A program made the translations under genes and the position numbers. Positions 1 to 10,929 of a stretch of DNA of 64,000 bases are shown here, one piece after another; positions within the stretch are counted from its first letter, which is position 1; each line of letters begins with the position of its first letter. The notes beneath the pieces are model-generated. The model saw nothing but the letters and a program-made list of their open reading frames with translations. It had not been told where the DNA came from and searched no databases. Source of the stretch: Branchiostoma floridae (lineage: Eukaryota; Chordata; Leptocardii; Amphioxiformes; Branchiostomatidae); NCBI RefSeq assembly GCF_000003815.2, contig NC_049987.1, forward strand, positions 12,050,778 through 12,114,777, in the 5' to 3' direction.

Positions 1-199
1 GGAAAGCATAAAAGGCAATAGGAATAGAATAGGTGTGTAGATACATTTGGTCTGTTGACAAATTTTAGAGTCAAGCTTTCGAGGGCAAAAGTCAGATATT
101 CCTGACCAAATAATTGCAAATCTGGATCACCCGAAGTGTCCAGGCAAGTTTGAAATTAAGAAAAAAACACTTACGTTTCCTTGCTACTGTTGTCCGCAG

Positions 200-2920
200 G
201 TTGGCACCCGAGTCTCCCCGCTGGCTGATAACCAATCACAAGGCAGAGGAGGCGAAGGCGGTCATCAGGAAGGCGGCCAAACAAAATGGCGTCGAGATTC
301 CAGAGAAAATCTACGAACTCATCGACAACAAAGCCGGGGAACAGGTAATACTGATTTCTGTGCATCTATGTATAAGAAGTTGGCATGTTGTTTCATGCAT
401 TGTGTGATCTCTATGCAAAAAAACACAACCTCAAACTCCTCTTTCACTTAAGGAGGATTCGTTAACGAATCCAGGGAAAGGAATAGAGAGGAATAGAGTG
501 GGTTTGATGTCGACAAGTCACAAGGGACGACACAAACAGGAAGAGGAAGCGACGTAAGGATGGCAGGCAGGTAAGAACAACAACAAAAAAGCATGCTTTT
601 GCCAATTGTAAAAATTGACATACAGTTGGCCTTTTTTCTGCACCACGAAAGACGACTGACTTGCAAAATGTGTTTCTGTATCTCATCTTTAGGGTTCCGA
701 TGCCCATGACTGTGGACCACGGACCTACACAATGCTGGACCTGATGCGCACACCCAAACTGAGATCCACAACCATACTGATATCCATCAACTGGTGAGCT
801 TTCTTTTCCAAATCCTGGAAGCTATACCTGTAACATTTTGTAAGCTTGAATCGCAGTACTGTTCACATTTTTATTCTTCACATTTCATTGTTAATTTACC
901 GAGCTTTCGTTGTGTAAGAAAGGAGTAAAAACAGTCTCCTGGCTCCCGGGATTCGAACCCGCACCGAGCCTAGGCCGCCATCGCCCAGAACCGCAAACCA
1001 CTACGCTCACAGCCTTTGGCATGGTCATTACAGTTGCAGGTGGCGTTACAGTTGCAATATTGACCTTAAAAAACGACGTCTCCATCCAGGTTCGTCCTCT
1101 CTGCCGTCTACTATGGTCTCTGCGTGGGAACCGCGACTCTGGCCGGGGACCACTACGTCAACTTCATCACCAGCGCATGCGTGGAGCTTGTGGGCGTGTT
1201 CCTGGCGTGGTTCACCATGGAGCGGTGCGGCAGGAAGCTGCCCTCCGTGGTCTTCATGCTGCTGGGCGGCTGCGCATGCGCCGCAACTGCCGCTGTACCG
1301 GAGAGTAAGTCCAGATTTTTTTCTACCAAAAAGGGATTTTTTCTACCATAAAGGAAACCACAAGTGAGGGGGTTGACTGTGGCAAAGCTATTTCTACCAA
1401 ACTCATAGCCTCTACCAGGCTCAACATGTCCCTGGAAAATACCAGTAGTAGAAATAGACAGACAAATAGACAGAGATAACATACCAGAGGAGTTAGCAGT
1501 CTCATAATATAGCTCGCTAACTGTAGTGTTTGGCCAGCAAACTCCTCTGGTATGTTTTCTATCTATTTGGCCAACTTTTACTATTTTCCACGTGGAACCT
1601 TGGTGGAGACAACCAAACTCATCCTACAGTATCATTGGGCCTTCAATCATGTTTGTATCTTTATCATATTCTACTTGTTCCTTCTGTAATGACCTCAATG
1701 AAAAGTGGCTGCCGACTTGATTTCAGGAGTAAACAAAGGTTCAAACAAACCTTACGCCTTGAAGTAACTTAGTAAGCTCCGAACATTCTCTCACCTTCCA
1801 GACTACCGTATGATCTCTACCGTGCTGGCCATGGTGGGGAGGTTCGGCATCAGCGTCAGCTTCAACGTCTTCTACGTGTACTCTGCAGAGGTGTTCCCAA
1901 CTGTCGTAAGGTAAGCCTTCTAGATGTATATGTCTTAGGAAGTCTTCTCACTGTCTTGAGTCTTCCGTGTCTGTAGAATATTATTCTTCACTGTCGAAAG
2001 AATCTATTTGTATTCTGCAACTTACATGTATGTTCTAATGCCTATGTTTCTAGCGCAATTACTGAAGGCTCTAGGGCCAACAGGCCCCCAAGGAAAATCT
2101 ACAGCAGCCCCCCTGAGCTAGACCCTGATAAACACGCACGATAGATATTAATGAGATCGGACCAGGGTTTCCACATGCAACCTACTTTGTTTCCTAACCG
2201 ACCGTTTGTTTCCGTCCACCAGAAACATGGGGCTGGGTGTGGCGACCATGTTGGCTCGGGTGGGCGGTATCATTGCACCGTTCGTGTACCTGCTGGCGGA
2301 CACCTGGCGGCCCCTCCCCCTGCTCACCTTCGGCATCATGTCCATCTTCGCCGGCCTCACCATGCTGACCATGCCGGAAACGCTGGGGAAACCGCTGCCA
2401 AACACCATTGCCTCCGTGGAGAACGTTAGGTACGCCTGAGACGGTTAGCAAAGCACAGCACCAGTATTGATTTCCACAATGCTAGAGCTGTGTGTTCGTG
2501 TATTCCTTCCATTTCATGTTGCTTGTCGTCTATTATCTGAAAATAGAAGATAGAAATATACGCCCAAAAGCCGTTACTCAAGCAGCTGGATATGATTTTG
2601 GAAACGGTCAGACGTTTCAGATAGTATCCACTATCTTTCGTCAGTGGCAATGAAGTGATATGGAAGAAACTGGTCTTTTATACCCTAATTATGAAAGAAG
2701 ACACTTTTACTGTCCAATAGGAGACATCGTAAGATAAAGTCAAGCTGAAGACAACTTGGATTCCATTAGAAACATTTCTTACATCCACACAGAAGTATTT
2801 ACACAACTCAATTTGTTTTCCAGCCAACTGCCCCCGCCCATACTGGTGCCGGATGGAGTGGTGCTCCCGGGCGACTCCGACAAACCACTGGTCGTCTTCC
2901 AGAAACTCACAGTGATGTAG
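200..2920 (+). CDS. SLC22-family organic ion transporter, 3' half (5' exons outside window)
   Basis: Six exons splice in frame: 200-344, 693-793, 1090-1304, 1802-1910, 2223-2429 and 2824-2920 (TAG stop). The translation begins with the PESPRWL motif that follows the sixth membrane helix in SLC22 transporters. An intracellular loop follows (YTMLDLMRTPKLR), then hydrophobic segments of the second six-helix bundle, including YYGLCVGTATLAGDHYVNF, a MERCGRK loop, the YSAEVFPTVVR signature and GLGVATMLARVGGIIAPFVY, and a PETLGKPLP end motif. SLC22 proteins are plasma-membrane major-facilitator carriers for organic cations, anions or carnitine; the substrate cannot be read from this half. Splice sites are canonical GT-AG and phases agree at every junction. 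A possible polyadenylation signal AATAAA lies at 3083-3088. The N-terminal half, with the large extracellular loop, must lie left of the window. Family assignment is firm; the subfamily is not. Confidence 0.88.
936..1018 (-). repeat. tRNA-derived SINE-like sequence in the SLC22 intron
   Basis: On the minus strand the sequence carries an exact RNA polymerase III B box (GGTTCGAATCC, complement at about 949-959) and, about 45 nt upstream, an A-box-like GAGCGTAGTGG (complement at about 1002-1012). It does not fold as a complete tRNA cloverleaf by eye and lies inside an intron, so a tRNA-derived SINE head or tRNA pseudogene is more likely than a working tRNA gene. Confidence 0.5.
2568..2652 (+). 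repeat. Dispersed repeat family A, copy 1
   Basis: Lies in the last intron of the SLC22 gene. The core (GTTACTCAAG, then GATTTTGGAAAC, then TTTCAGATA and ATCTTTCGTCAG) recurs at about 10117-10192 in the same orientation and at about 44094-44175 in reverse. It has no coding capacity of its own. Copies on both strands at unrelated loci indicate a mobile, non-autonomous element. Confidence 0.7.
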
Positions 2921-3540
2921 ACATGGACGCATCTTCAAAAGGAAAACAATACAGATATAACCTACAGATCTAAAGGATTCTTCAACATTACACAGATGAA
3001 GGTTATCGTATATCCCTTAACAATAACCATTGGCTAGTTGGGTAACCTTAATTGGCTGATTGTACAGCCAAACAGATAAATCAATAAATTCATAATGAAA
3101 AATGTATGTATTGGCAACACCTTTCCTGTGACATAATGAGTGCAGGGGCCATAGGTTGAGTTATCTAAAACTTTAGACCTTCAGTGAAACATGGCGACAG
3201 ATAACGTTAGCAGTATCAAAATAGACCACCGAATGTCACCTTGGTCAAAGCTACTTATGTGTGTTTTACAACTTGTACTGTACTTGGGTACAAAGGTATA
3301 GTGTTTACGGATTTTCATCAAATTATCTCAACTCTTACTGGTCTTTCCTGTAAAATATACTATCACTGAGACTTTGTTGCATTGCTTCTTAGAGATGCTG
3401 TTTGTACATACCATGTATTAATGAATCAGTATTATTTTATCGGAGAAAAGTGAGATGTGAATTGCCATAAAATTGGAATTTTCCATTCTGCAACGGTTGT
3501 TCCGATTGGAAGTTGCCAAGAGAAAGTTAAGATATTGGTG

Positions 3541-4122
3541 TACGAGGGGCGTGCAATTAGTAATGGTCCTGACCCATTTCCCATAGCAGGAGATTAATGA
3601 AACTTGGCACAGTTATTAGTCTTTCTCTTCATAGGAATCACCCAGAGTTATGCATTTCTCCCATCGTTTGATGCAGCTCTGGACACCGATTTTGTAGGAC
3701 ACCCCAGGTGGTCCTCCAACTGATGCCTCATCAATGGCACAAGAGGGACGACCAGGTCTGGGAGCTGTTTCCACAGACTTCCAGCCACGTTTGAATTCAG
3801 GATGCCAGCGTTTTACAAGGTCATATGATGGGGCATCATCACCATAAGTTTCATTTATTTCATCAAAAGTCTTCTTTGGTGTGCGTCCTTTCAAATACAA
3901 AAACCGGATCACTTGCGCGACACTCAACTGGTTCCATTTCACACCTGGTCCATTTCACACCTGACTAAGTTCAAACACCAGTAAATCAGAAACCACAATT
4001 AGTTCAGAGCTGTCTTTTGCAACATAACCCATAGAGATATGAATCATTACACATACAAAATTTCATTTAGATCAGACAACTGGAAGTGGGTCAGGACCAT
4101 TACTTATTGCACGCCCCTCGTA
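3541..4122 (-). mobile_element. Mariner-type transposon, internally deleted copy with transposase remnants
   Basis: Terminal inverted repeats of about 30 bp open with CGAGGGGCGTGCAATTAGTA on the left and close with its near-complement on the right, each next to a TA (3541-3542, 4121-4122), the target duplication of Tc1/mariner elements. On the minus strand 3616-3942 is open and encodes a helix-turn-helix N-terminus (LSVAQVIRFLYLKGRTPKKT, then a DLVKRWHPEFKRG-like stretch) joined directly to what reads as the transposase C-terminal end (QSCIKRWEKCITLG). The catalytic DDD core between them is absent, so this copy cannot make an active transposase. It is an ordinary deletion derivative. Confidence 0.85.
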
Positions 4123-4679
4123 TGTCAGTATGTTGTCGATGTCAGTCAACAGCTTGAATAGCTGGGATTTAAAAACACGCATTTCACGCGGAGAATCTTA
4201 CTTACCCAATTGAGTAGTTGACATGTGTTTTCATGAAAGTCTTTCATCATGTCCCCAAGTTTTAGATGTACCTGCATGTACCTGAACTTTAGTGCCATTG
4301 ACTTGCCTACGGCATCGCCAGCATTTGCATATAACGCTCTGTTTTTCTCGTGAAAGATATGGCTTGTAGACGTCATCCTCACAGATGATAAGTTATGTTT
4401 CTTACTTATGTTAAGTAATGGATATCCTATCCGGTGTACTTACTTAATACAACATGTATATTCCTCACAGGAATTATTCATATACGTATTATATACCTAT
4501 CACCGGCGTGTAAATATGCCAAATATGTATAAACGTAACTGACTGTCTTGCTGGTGTAGATATTATGTAGATATGTTTATACGTGTATAAGAACGTCTGT
4601 GTTATATTTTAGCTGTTACTGTCACAAGTCATGACATAAAAAACGATTGAAGCTGCTGCATATTAAAATGGTATTGAAC

Positions 4680-5618
4680 TACGAGGGTGGTTCAAAAAGT
4701 AATGCCACTGGTTTTATAACAGGCTCATGTTTTCATCGAAAGAGTTGAAATTTGGCACAAATGTACAAGACTATATCCTCTTGAGATTGAGATATCTCAA
4801 TTTGTGGTTCCGATTTTTATGAGCAACTGAGATGATTTTAAGATGACCACACCCTTAAAAGCTTGTCAGGAGATCAGTTCCTCTAGATCTTAACATTTTA
4901 AAACTAACATAGGAAGCTGAGATTGCACCTGTATAATAACAAATGTCTCTATAGATTACATGCCAAACTTCATGTTTGAACTGTCAACGGTTCATCTTTT
5001 ACAGCCACTAGAATGGAGCGAATTGCTATATTACAGACAGTTTGATTAATAGCCAAATACGTGATTTGTTGAATAAAGGTTTTTGTAGACTGCTTTCTTA
5101 TTAGCTGAAAGATGCGAAACTTGGCACAATTATTAACTGTTTTAAGATCAGGAAGTGTGTTAAGTTTGATTTTTCTCAGTTAATAAAAATAGTCGGTTAT
5201 GGAAACTTTAAGCAGCCCACCCCTAATCCACCGCTAATTACGACCCTGACGACCTTACTTCAAACCAGGAACGAAAAAATAATAAGTGATTGTATATAAA
5301 AGTTAAAAATAGGCATGTGGCTTATAGAGAACTGCAACTTGATACATGTTCAATTTTACTTTCTTACAATAGCTAAAAGTGATTTAAAGACATTACCAAT
5401 TGCACGTTAATTGACCCTCTAATTTCTTCCGACGGGATAACAAGGGTGTGGTCAACTTGAACTCAGCTCAGTCACTCAGAAAAATCTTAAAAACAAATTG
5501 AGATATGTCAATCTCAAGAGGACATATTCTTGTATCTTTGTGCCAAATTTCAACTCATTCGATGAAAAAATGAGCCTGTTATAAAACCAGTGGCATTACT
5601 TTTTGAACCGCCCTCGTA
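4680..5618. mobile_element. Non-autonomous mariner-like element with long inverted ends
   Basis: Left end CGAGGGTGGTTCAAAAAGTA (from 4682) and right end TACTTTTTGAACCGCCCTCG (to 5616) are near-perfect complements. Pairing continues inward about 130 bp on each side, through GTTTTATAACAGGCTCAT and the GAGATTGAGATATCTCAA region. TA dinucleotides flank both ends. No transposase reading frame is present in the 939 bp. The terminal sequence differs from the neighbouring element at 3541-4122, so two mariner lineages inserted close together. Confidence 0.82.
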
Positions 5619-6312
5619 TTTGTTTGTTTGCTGTGGATCCTTACTGTAGTCATAAATGCCAAAATAAAGTGAGGACCATGTCCCACCACATATGGGGGTC
5701 CTGGCCCATCTGGTTTATGTACCAATTTAAACGCACGTAACGTTCTGGAGACATACCACCGGAAATACAACAAACACACACACTTGTAACATTGCCTCCA
5801 TCTTATAAAAGAGATAAAACACGTTACGGACAGGTGCTACATAAGCTTCAGCTAGTGTACAAGACACTTCAACTGCACATACACAGCCTTAGCCTCTGTG
5901 AAAACATGACGCCATTGCCATATTCATGTAATATTGCGTGTGTCCTAGGGGTAAGGTGTGCAGAACTTCACGTTTTTTGTGACATCTAACGTTATTCGGT
6001 GCCAGTTCCTCCTCTTAATCACAAGTTTCACACGGAAATGGTCATCGTTGGGCACGAAATGGCGACTATTTTGTTTTCGGGGTCCTCTCCGCGGAACAAC
6101 TTTCCCGGAGCGATACAGCAAGCAGACAGTGCACCCACTGTCATTCGAAAAGTTGTTCCATAACACGTATACAAAAATCCTTGTGTTCTAGACTAGCAAC
6201 GGAGTTCGACGTACCTTGTTTACAGTTGCGACTAGCCGTTCGAAGAGACGGACGTACACATTTCAGTTCCTCTGGTACTCTGCTCTGGTCCTAAGTTCAG
6301 ACTCCTGACGAT

Positions 6313-8798
6313 ATGTCCAGAAGACGCGGCAGACGGAGACACGGGCGGTCACCTTTCCGTCCTATGTTCCCTCAGGCACAAAAGCTGGCAAGAACGCGTA
6401 CGATGGACGTCAGCGGTACCTGAAGATAGCTGTGGTTTCCGCGATGCTACTCTTTGCTGTGACAGCGGTGAGTTTTCTACAACAACAGTTTATCATTTCA
6501 CCACTTAAAACAGTAGTAGCTTTAGTATAGTAGCTTTAGTACACTACGGAATCCAGACACAATGTATAACAGAGCAGGCTAGGTAGGCTCTTGTTGCCTG
6601 TCTTTCTTACACTGAGTACGTTGATCCGATATATTGATTCTTTTCAATTGACTTGAGAAAATTTACAAAATTGGATAGAAAAGTGATTCGAAGAGGCCGA
6701 GTGAACAAGTCATGGAAACACAAGCCTTTATTCTGAATGAATGAACAAATGCATGAGTTCACTTTTTATAGGTAGCTGCTGTGACTATGACAGCACACTT
6801 CAACACCGACGTGGAAGCGACTTCCACCAACCTTCCCGAGGATCCCCCGTACCGAAGCTGGGGAGACAACCGAGCAGATGAACCCGACGGTCTCTCCGGG
6901 CAGAGCGGATGGGAAAGTGTCCGGGTGAAGCGCGACTTTGCTGTAGACGACTCTCAACATTATGGCGTTCCCGACAGCATGACCTCGACTGATGCCCCTC
7001 CATTGTTGGATGCCCCAACGATGTTGGATCCCGAGTCCACGACCCGTCCGACAGGTGACATGAAGAATGCCAAAGTTCCTGACCAGACGGAGACTCTCAA
7101 GTCTGAGGGCTGGAAAAGTTTCCGTGTTGAGGAGTTTTCCACGGGTGACGTTGACAGTCACACTCAGGTCCAAACGGTCCGGCCACAGCTTTCAGATGAA
7201 GAGTGGGATGGATACGAGGGCTGGAGCTTCACGGCCGAAGATACTAGTAACGGCAGCACCGGTACCGTCAGGGTTCGCCGCCGTGCGTCAAAGATCCCCG
7301 ACGACTCCTCTCCAGAGACCAACGACAGCCCCGCCCCTAACATGACCCAGCTTGAGCTCAAACCGAACACTTCACTTGAGAGGAAAGCCAGCGGTGACAT
7401 CGACAACACGGGCACTACCGCTATGGAGAATGTACGAATGATGAACACTACAAATTTGAATCTGTGCGTGCTGACCGACCGTATGAAGAGCCGCGAGAGA
7501 AAGCACTTGAGCCATGAAACGTATCAAGAAGGCCCGAGCTATCGTGCTGGTCGTGGTTGGTGTCCTGATAGCGGGAGTACACGTTCCTGACGTAAATTCC
7601 TCTGTGAAAACAGCCTTGACTTGTTCCAAACTTTGCTTATGAGGTGCTACATGTGAAATAACACTTCTCACAACTAAAAGTACGGATTATATTCTCCAAA
7701 TGTTACCGGTGCTAAATCTATGATCCGATTGTACAAAAACTCACAGCTCTTGAATTACCATAGATGACATTTACTTGCATGCACGGATCCTTCTGGACTA
7801 TGTCTAACCTCTATGTTACATGGTGATCTTTTGTAGTATTTGTCCCCAACACTGATGAAAATAAAAACAGGACAGCCTTGGTGGGAGACAGGTGTCTCTT
7901 ACCTTTCCACGGAACCCAGTATCGTAATCTCGGCTGATGTTTCGTAATGTTTTTGTTTGTGTGCATGCGTGTGTGTGCATGTGCATGATGTTCAGCATGA
8001 AGGGCGAGTATAGTTTTCTGTGTGTTGACCTTGATCAGCACCAAGCACCAAGGACAGGTATGTTTGCCCTGTGTGTGGATGCTGTTCAGCACCAAGGACA
8101 GGTTTGATTGTATGTGATGATGGTGTTCAGAACCAGCGACAGATATGTTTCTCTATGTATGTGGATCTTGTTCAGCACCAAGGACAGGTATGTGGAAGGC
8201 GTTCAGCACCATTACATGTGTGTGTATGTGTTGATTACCAAGATGTTCCCCAGCCACTCACTACCTGTTTCAAATTATTTTTGCATAGAAGTTGAGCTTA
8301 AGTTTATCATCCTCTCTATCATTTAGGTGTGGTAGGAGGTTCATGGTTCGACCACCAAGGTGGTGGGTTCAACTACCAGTGTCTGCCGACCAACCCACAG
8401 TGGGGAATGTACCAAGATGGTGTCAAAGGGAACAAGCTTACATGTGGGGGGCTGAGTTTGAGTTGACCACAAACGGCTCCACCTCCCTTAACAACGAAAA
8501 GGCCAAGTGTGCGGTGTGCTACGTCCCAACCCGCGGCAGTAAATTGATGATCCCCGCCCGTAACACCTGCCCCACCGGCTGGACCCAGGAGTACCATGGG
8601 TACCTCATGGCTGGTTTCTGGGGCCACCCCGGCGTTACAGAGTTCGTCTGTGTGGATGAACAGCCCGATGCGGTAATGGGTACGAAGGTCAACGAGGATG
8701 GAACGCTTTTCTGTCCCGTGGAGGCCCGCTGTGTGTCCCTGCCGTGTCCTAACTATGTGGAAGGGAGGGAGCTCACCTGTGTCGTCTGCACAAAGTAG
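6313..8798 (+). CDS. Short-chain collagen C4-like membrane protein, reading frame disrupted
   Basis: The last exon (8327-8798) encodes the C-terminal domain I recognise from invertebrate short-chain collagen C4-like proteins: GGSWFDHQGGGFNYQCLP, AYMWGAEFE, CAVCYVPTRGSKLMIPARN, CPTGWTQEYHGYLMAG, EFVCVDEQPDAV and an ending of VEGRELTCVVCTK, with many paired cysteines. Upstream, 6772-7590 is an open exon of acidic, low-complexity sequence with recurring GWESVRV / GWKSFRV motifs, preceded by a likely exon ending at 6467 with a hydrophobic segment (VVSAMLLFAVTAVVAAV across the junction). A second hydrophobic helix after a KRIKKAR basic stretch lies in another frame at about 7515-7580. No Gly-X-Y collagen repeat is visible. 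The frame breaks near 8435, where one base seems missing between GNK and AYMWG, and probably again near 7445-7515 and in the first exon. This is either a decaying gene or an allele with assembly indels. Exon structure upstream of 8327 is tentative. Confidence 0.6.
8036..8215 (+). repeat. Degenerate tandem repeat (GTTCAGCACCAAGGACAGGT unit)
   Basis: Four to five imperfect copies of a roughly 45-65-bp unit built on TTCAGCACCAAGGACAGGTATGT lie in the intron before the last exon of the collagen C4-like gene. Spacer lengths vary, so this is an old, eroded minisatellite. Confidence 0.6.
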
Positions 8799-10109
8799 TA
8801 CATTTATGTTAGACCTGGAAAATATATTTGTCTAATTGAGCTTAGTGACTGGTTTTAGATTTTTGTGTGTACATGTACATGTACACTTACAAAATTCAAA
8901 GCATGTCTGTGTATGAAGCAAAGTTTAAAATATGTATCAAGTTTCAGTTTGCAAAGAAGTATAATATTGTAGGCACTAGTAGTTAGAGAGTCATACAATG
9001 AAGTAAAGTTTGAAGTATTTTCTGTGGTATGCATATAATGATCACAAAACAGGATATCTGTCTTCAATAAGCAGTTCTATTTATTGTGTTCAATAATAAT
9101 GCTGAAGCTGTGTTCTAAATACTGTTAATTCTATATGTATAAGCTGTTAGAACTGTTGAGCAGAGCACTATTAGAAGCTGTACAAATAAAGATTTTCTTT
9201 CGTATATTCCATGAACAGAAACCAGAACATTCAGAGACATTTAGCCGTACACACAAGTACAACTTGTTGACTCCCCACCGAGTAAATAGAAAGCAAAGAT
9301 AAACACAACAGAGAAAAGAGTTTTCTAGTTTGTCAGACTACTCCATGTTGTTCATCAAAGCATACATCATTTAGTTATCTGTCAATTTTAGAAGCTGTAA
9401 AAATTCAACTTCTAACATGCCAGAAGTCAGTGACTGGGGTAGTGAAGGTATAATGGTCCAAGATTGTTGATTGTTACAAGATTGTGACTAGAATAACAAT
9501 TACCGAACACAAATGAATAGATATTGTCACAGGAAATGTTGTACATCAAATGACAAAAAAATAGTGGTTCCAAATTTACAAATGTTATAGGAACCTAGTT
9601 CATCTACAATGAAAGTAACTAAAGTCTACTCAAAGCAAATATCAAAAGAAGTTGGCCTAGCCTTAAATTTAGTTGTACCTGGTGCTAATAGTAATACAAA
9701 AGCAAACACATCTCAGTAATAAGCACATACATTCACATAAAGATTATAGAAATATATAGATTTGATGCAGGATACTTTTATGTACAATCAAAGGCACTCT
9801 TCATCTGTCAGTCCTGGGCTGACTATGGCCTGCCTGCAACAGAAAACAACAATACTTTAGTCTTGACATCTATTAAATTATAGTCTTCTGTAAGCTACTT
9901 ACAGGATGAATAGATGAATACATCGTAACATTCTTTGTTCATTATTACAACATATGGTGGGAGCTTTGAATAAAGAAGCAAACATGTAACAAGTTGTCCT
10001 ATGTACTACAGTTATATGTGTATAACCAGTTGCTACTGTGTGCCTGTGAACAGGTGTGCTATACTAGTAAAGATGCGTTGATGAAGGTTAGATATCCAGG
10101 TAATTAGAT

Positions 10110-10198
10110 ACGCTAAATAGCAATTACTCAAGTATCTGGACATGATTTTGGAAACAGACATTTCAGATAACATCCATTATCTTTCGTCAGATACTCAT
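10110..10198 (+). repeat. Dispersed repeat family A, copy 2
   Basis: Shares ATTACTCAAG, GACATGATTTTGGAAAC, TTTCAGATA and ATCTTTCGTCAG, in that order and spacing, with the copy at 2568-2652. A third copy in reverse orientation is at 44094-44175. Confidence 0.7.
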
Positions 10199-10407
10199 GG
10201 ATGCATCACCTTGTAGTCAAGCAAAAACTAGTACCATTTGTAGGTGATACAAAGGCTTTAATAAAAAAAAAGGGGAAAACATTCATAATAACATGATTCT
10301 TTCATTAATTTCCATTTGCAAATTTCAAAAGTACAATTTGTTAAAAGAGGACAACTTCTGGACAGAAAACCAAGGGAAAGTCTAAAAATGAATTGAGATT
10401 TCTCTAA

Positions 10408-10580
10408 TACAGTAGAAGCCAGTTAATTGCACAACAGATTAATGCACACTTCTGTTATATGCACAGAATCCCCAAATCCCGAACCAGTGTGGTTCAGCTG
10501 AATAACTTTGCATTATTGCACCAGCCAGATAATTGCAAATACGCTGGCAAATAGGCTGTGCAATTAAATGGCTTCTAGTA
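10408..10580. mobile_element. Short MITE with pogo/Tigger-like ends
   Basis: Left end CAGTAGAAGCCAGTTAATTG and right end CAATTAAATGGCTTCTAGTA are inverted repeats of about 22 bp with a few mismatches, each at a TA dinucleotide. The 173-bp interior has no coding potential. The CAGTAGAA...TTAATTGC terminal style resembles pogo/Tigger elements; that family call is inference. Confidence 0.7.
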
Positions 10581-10929
10581 CCATAGCTAGGAATGATGTC
10601 CACACAACGTTTACATACCCAGTGTGTGCTCTGAGGGGGGCCTGGGGAGTGCATGTGGCAGTGTGCACCCCGGGCCCTTCCTGAGCAAGTGTTGTGGAGG
10701 AAGGTTCTCCTGGTGAGGAAGGAAACCACTGTCAGTCGCACTGGTTTCTTCAAGTGTCACATGACAAACTCTTATTTCGGTTACACACAAAATCATACAT
10801 CTGATGCACAACAACTTTCATCAATTAAAAAGGTCCTATTTCAACTGGAAATGTTAAGTGCACATGTTGGACTGATGATTAGGACTCTAACTAAAAAAAT
10901 CATGCTTTCTGCATACATGTAGTTCAGTG

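Larger units (their letters stand above)
8799..10929. other. Intergenic interval between the collagen C4-like gene and TTK
   Basis: I see no convincing gene. It is AT-rich and holds one copy of dispersed repeat family A (about 10117-10192) and one short TA-flanked MITE (10408-10580). AATAAA-like polyadenylation motifs occur near 9186, suited to the + strand gene. Confidence 0.6.

Noticed and set aside
936-1018. Functional tRNA gene
   Set aside because: Boxes A and B are present but no full cloverleaf could be drawn by eye and it lies inside an intron.
3616-3942. 108-codon minus-strand ORF as a host gene
   Set aside because: It lies wholly between transposon ends and encodes transposase fragments.
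6766-7173. 135-codon minus-strand ORF antisense to the collagen C4-like gene
   Set aside because: Shadow of a GC-richer coding exon; composition and lack of splice context argue against a gene.
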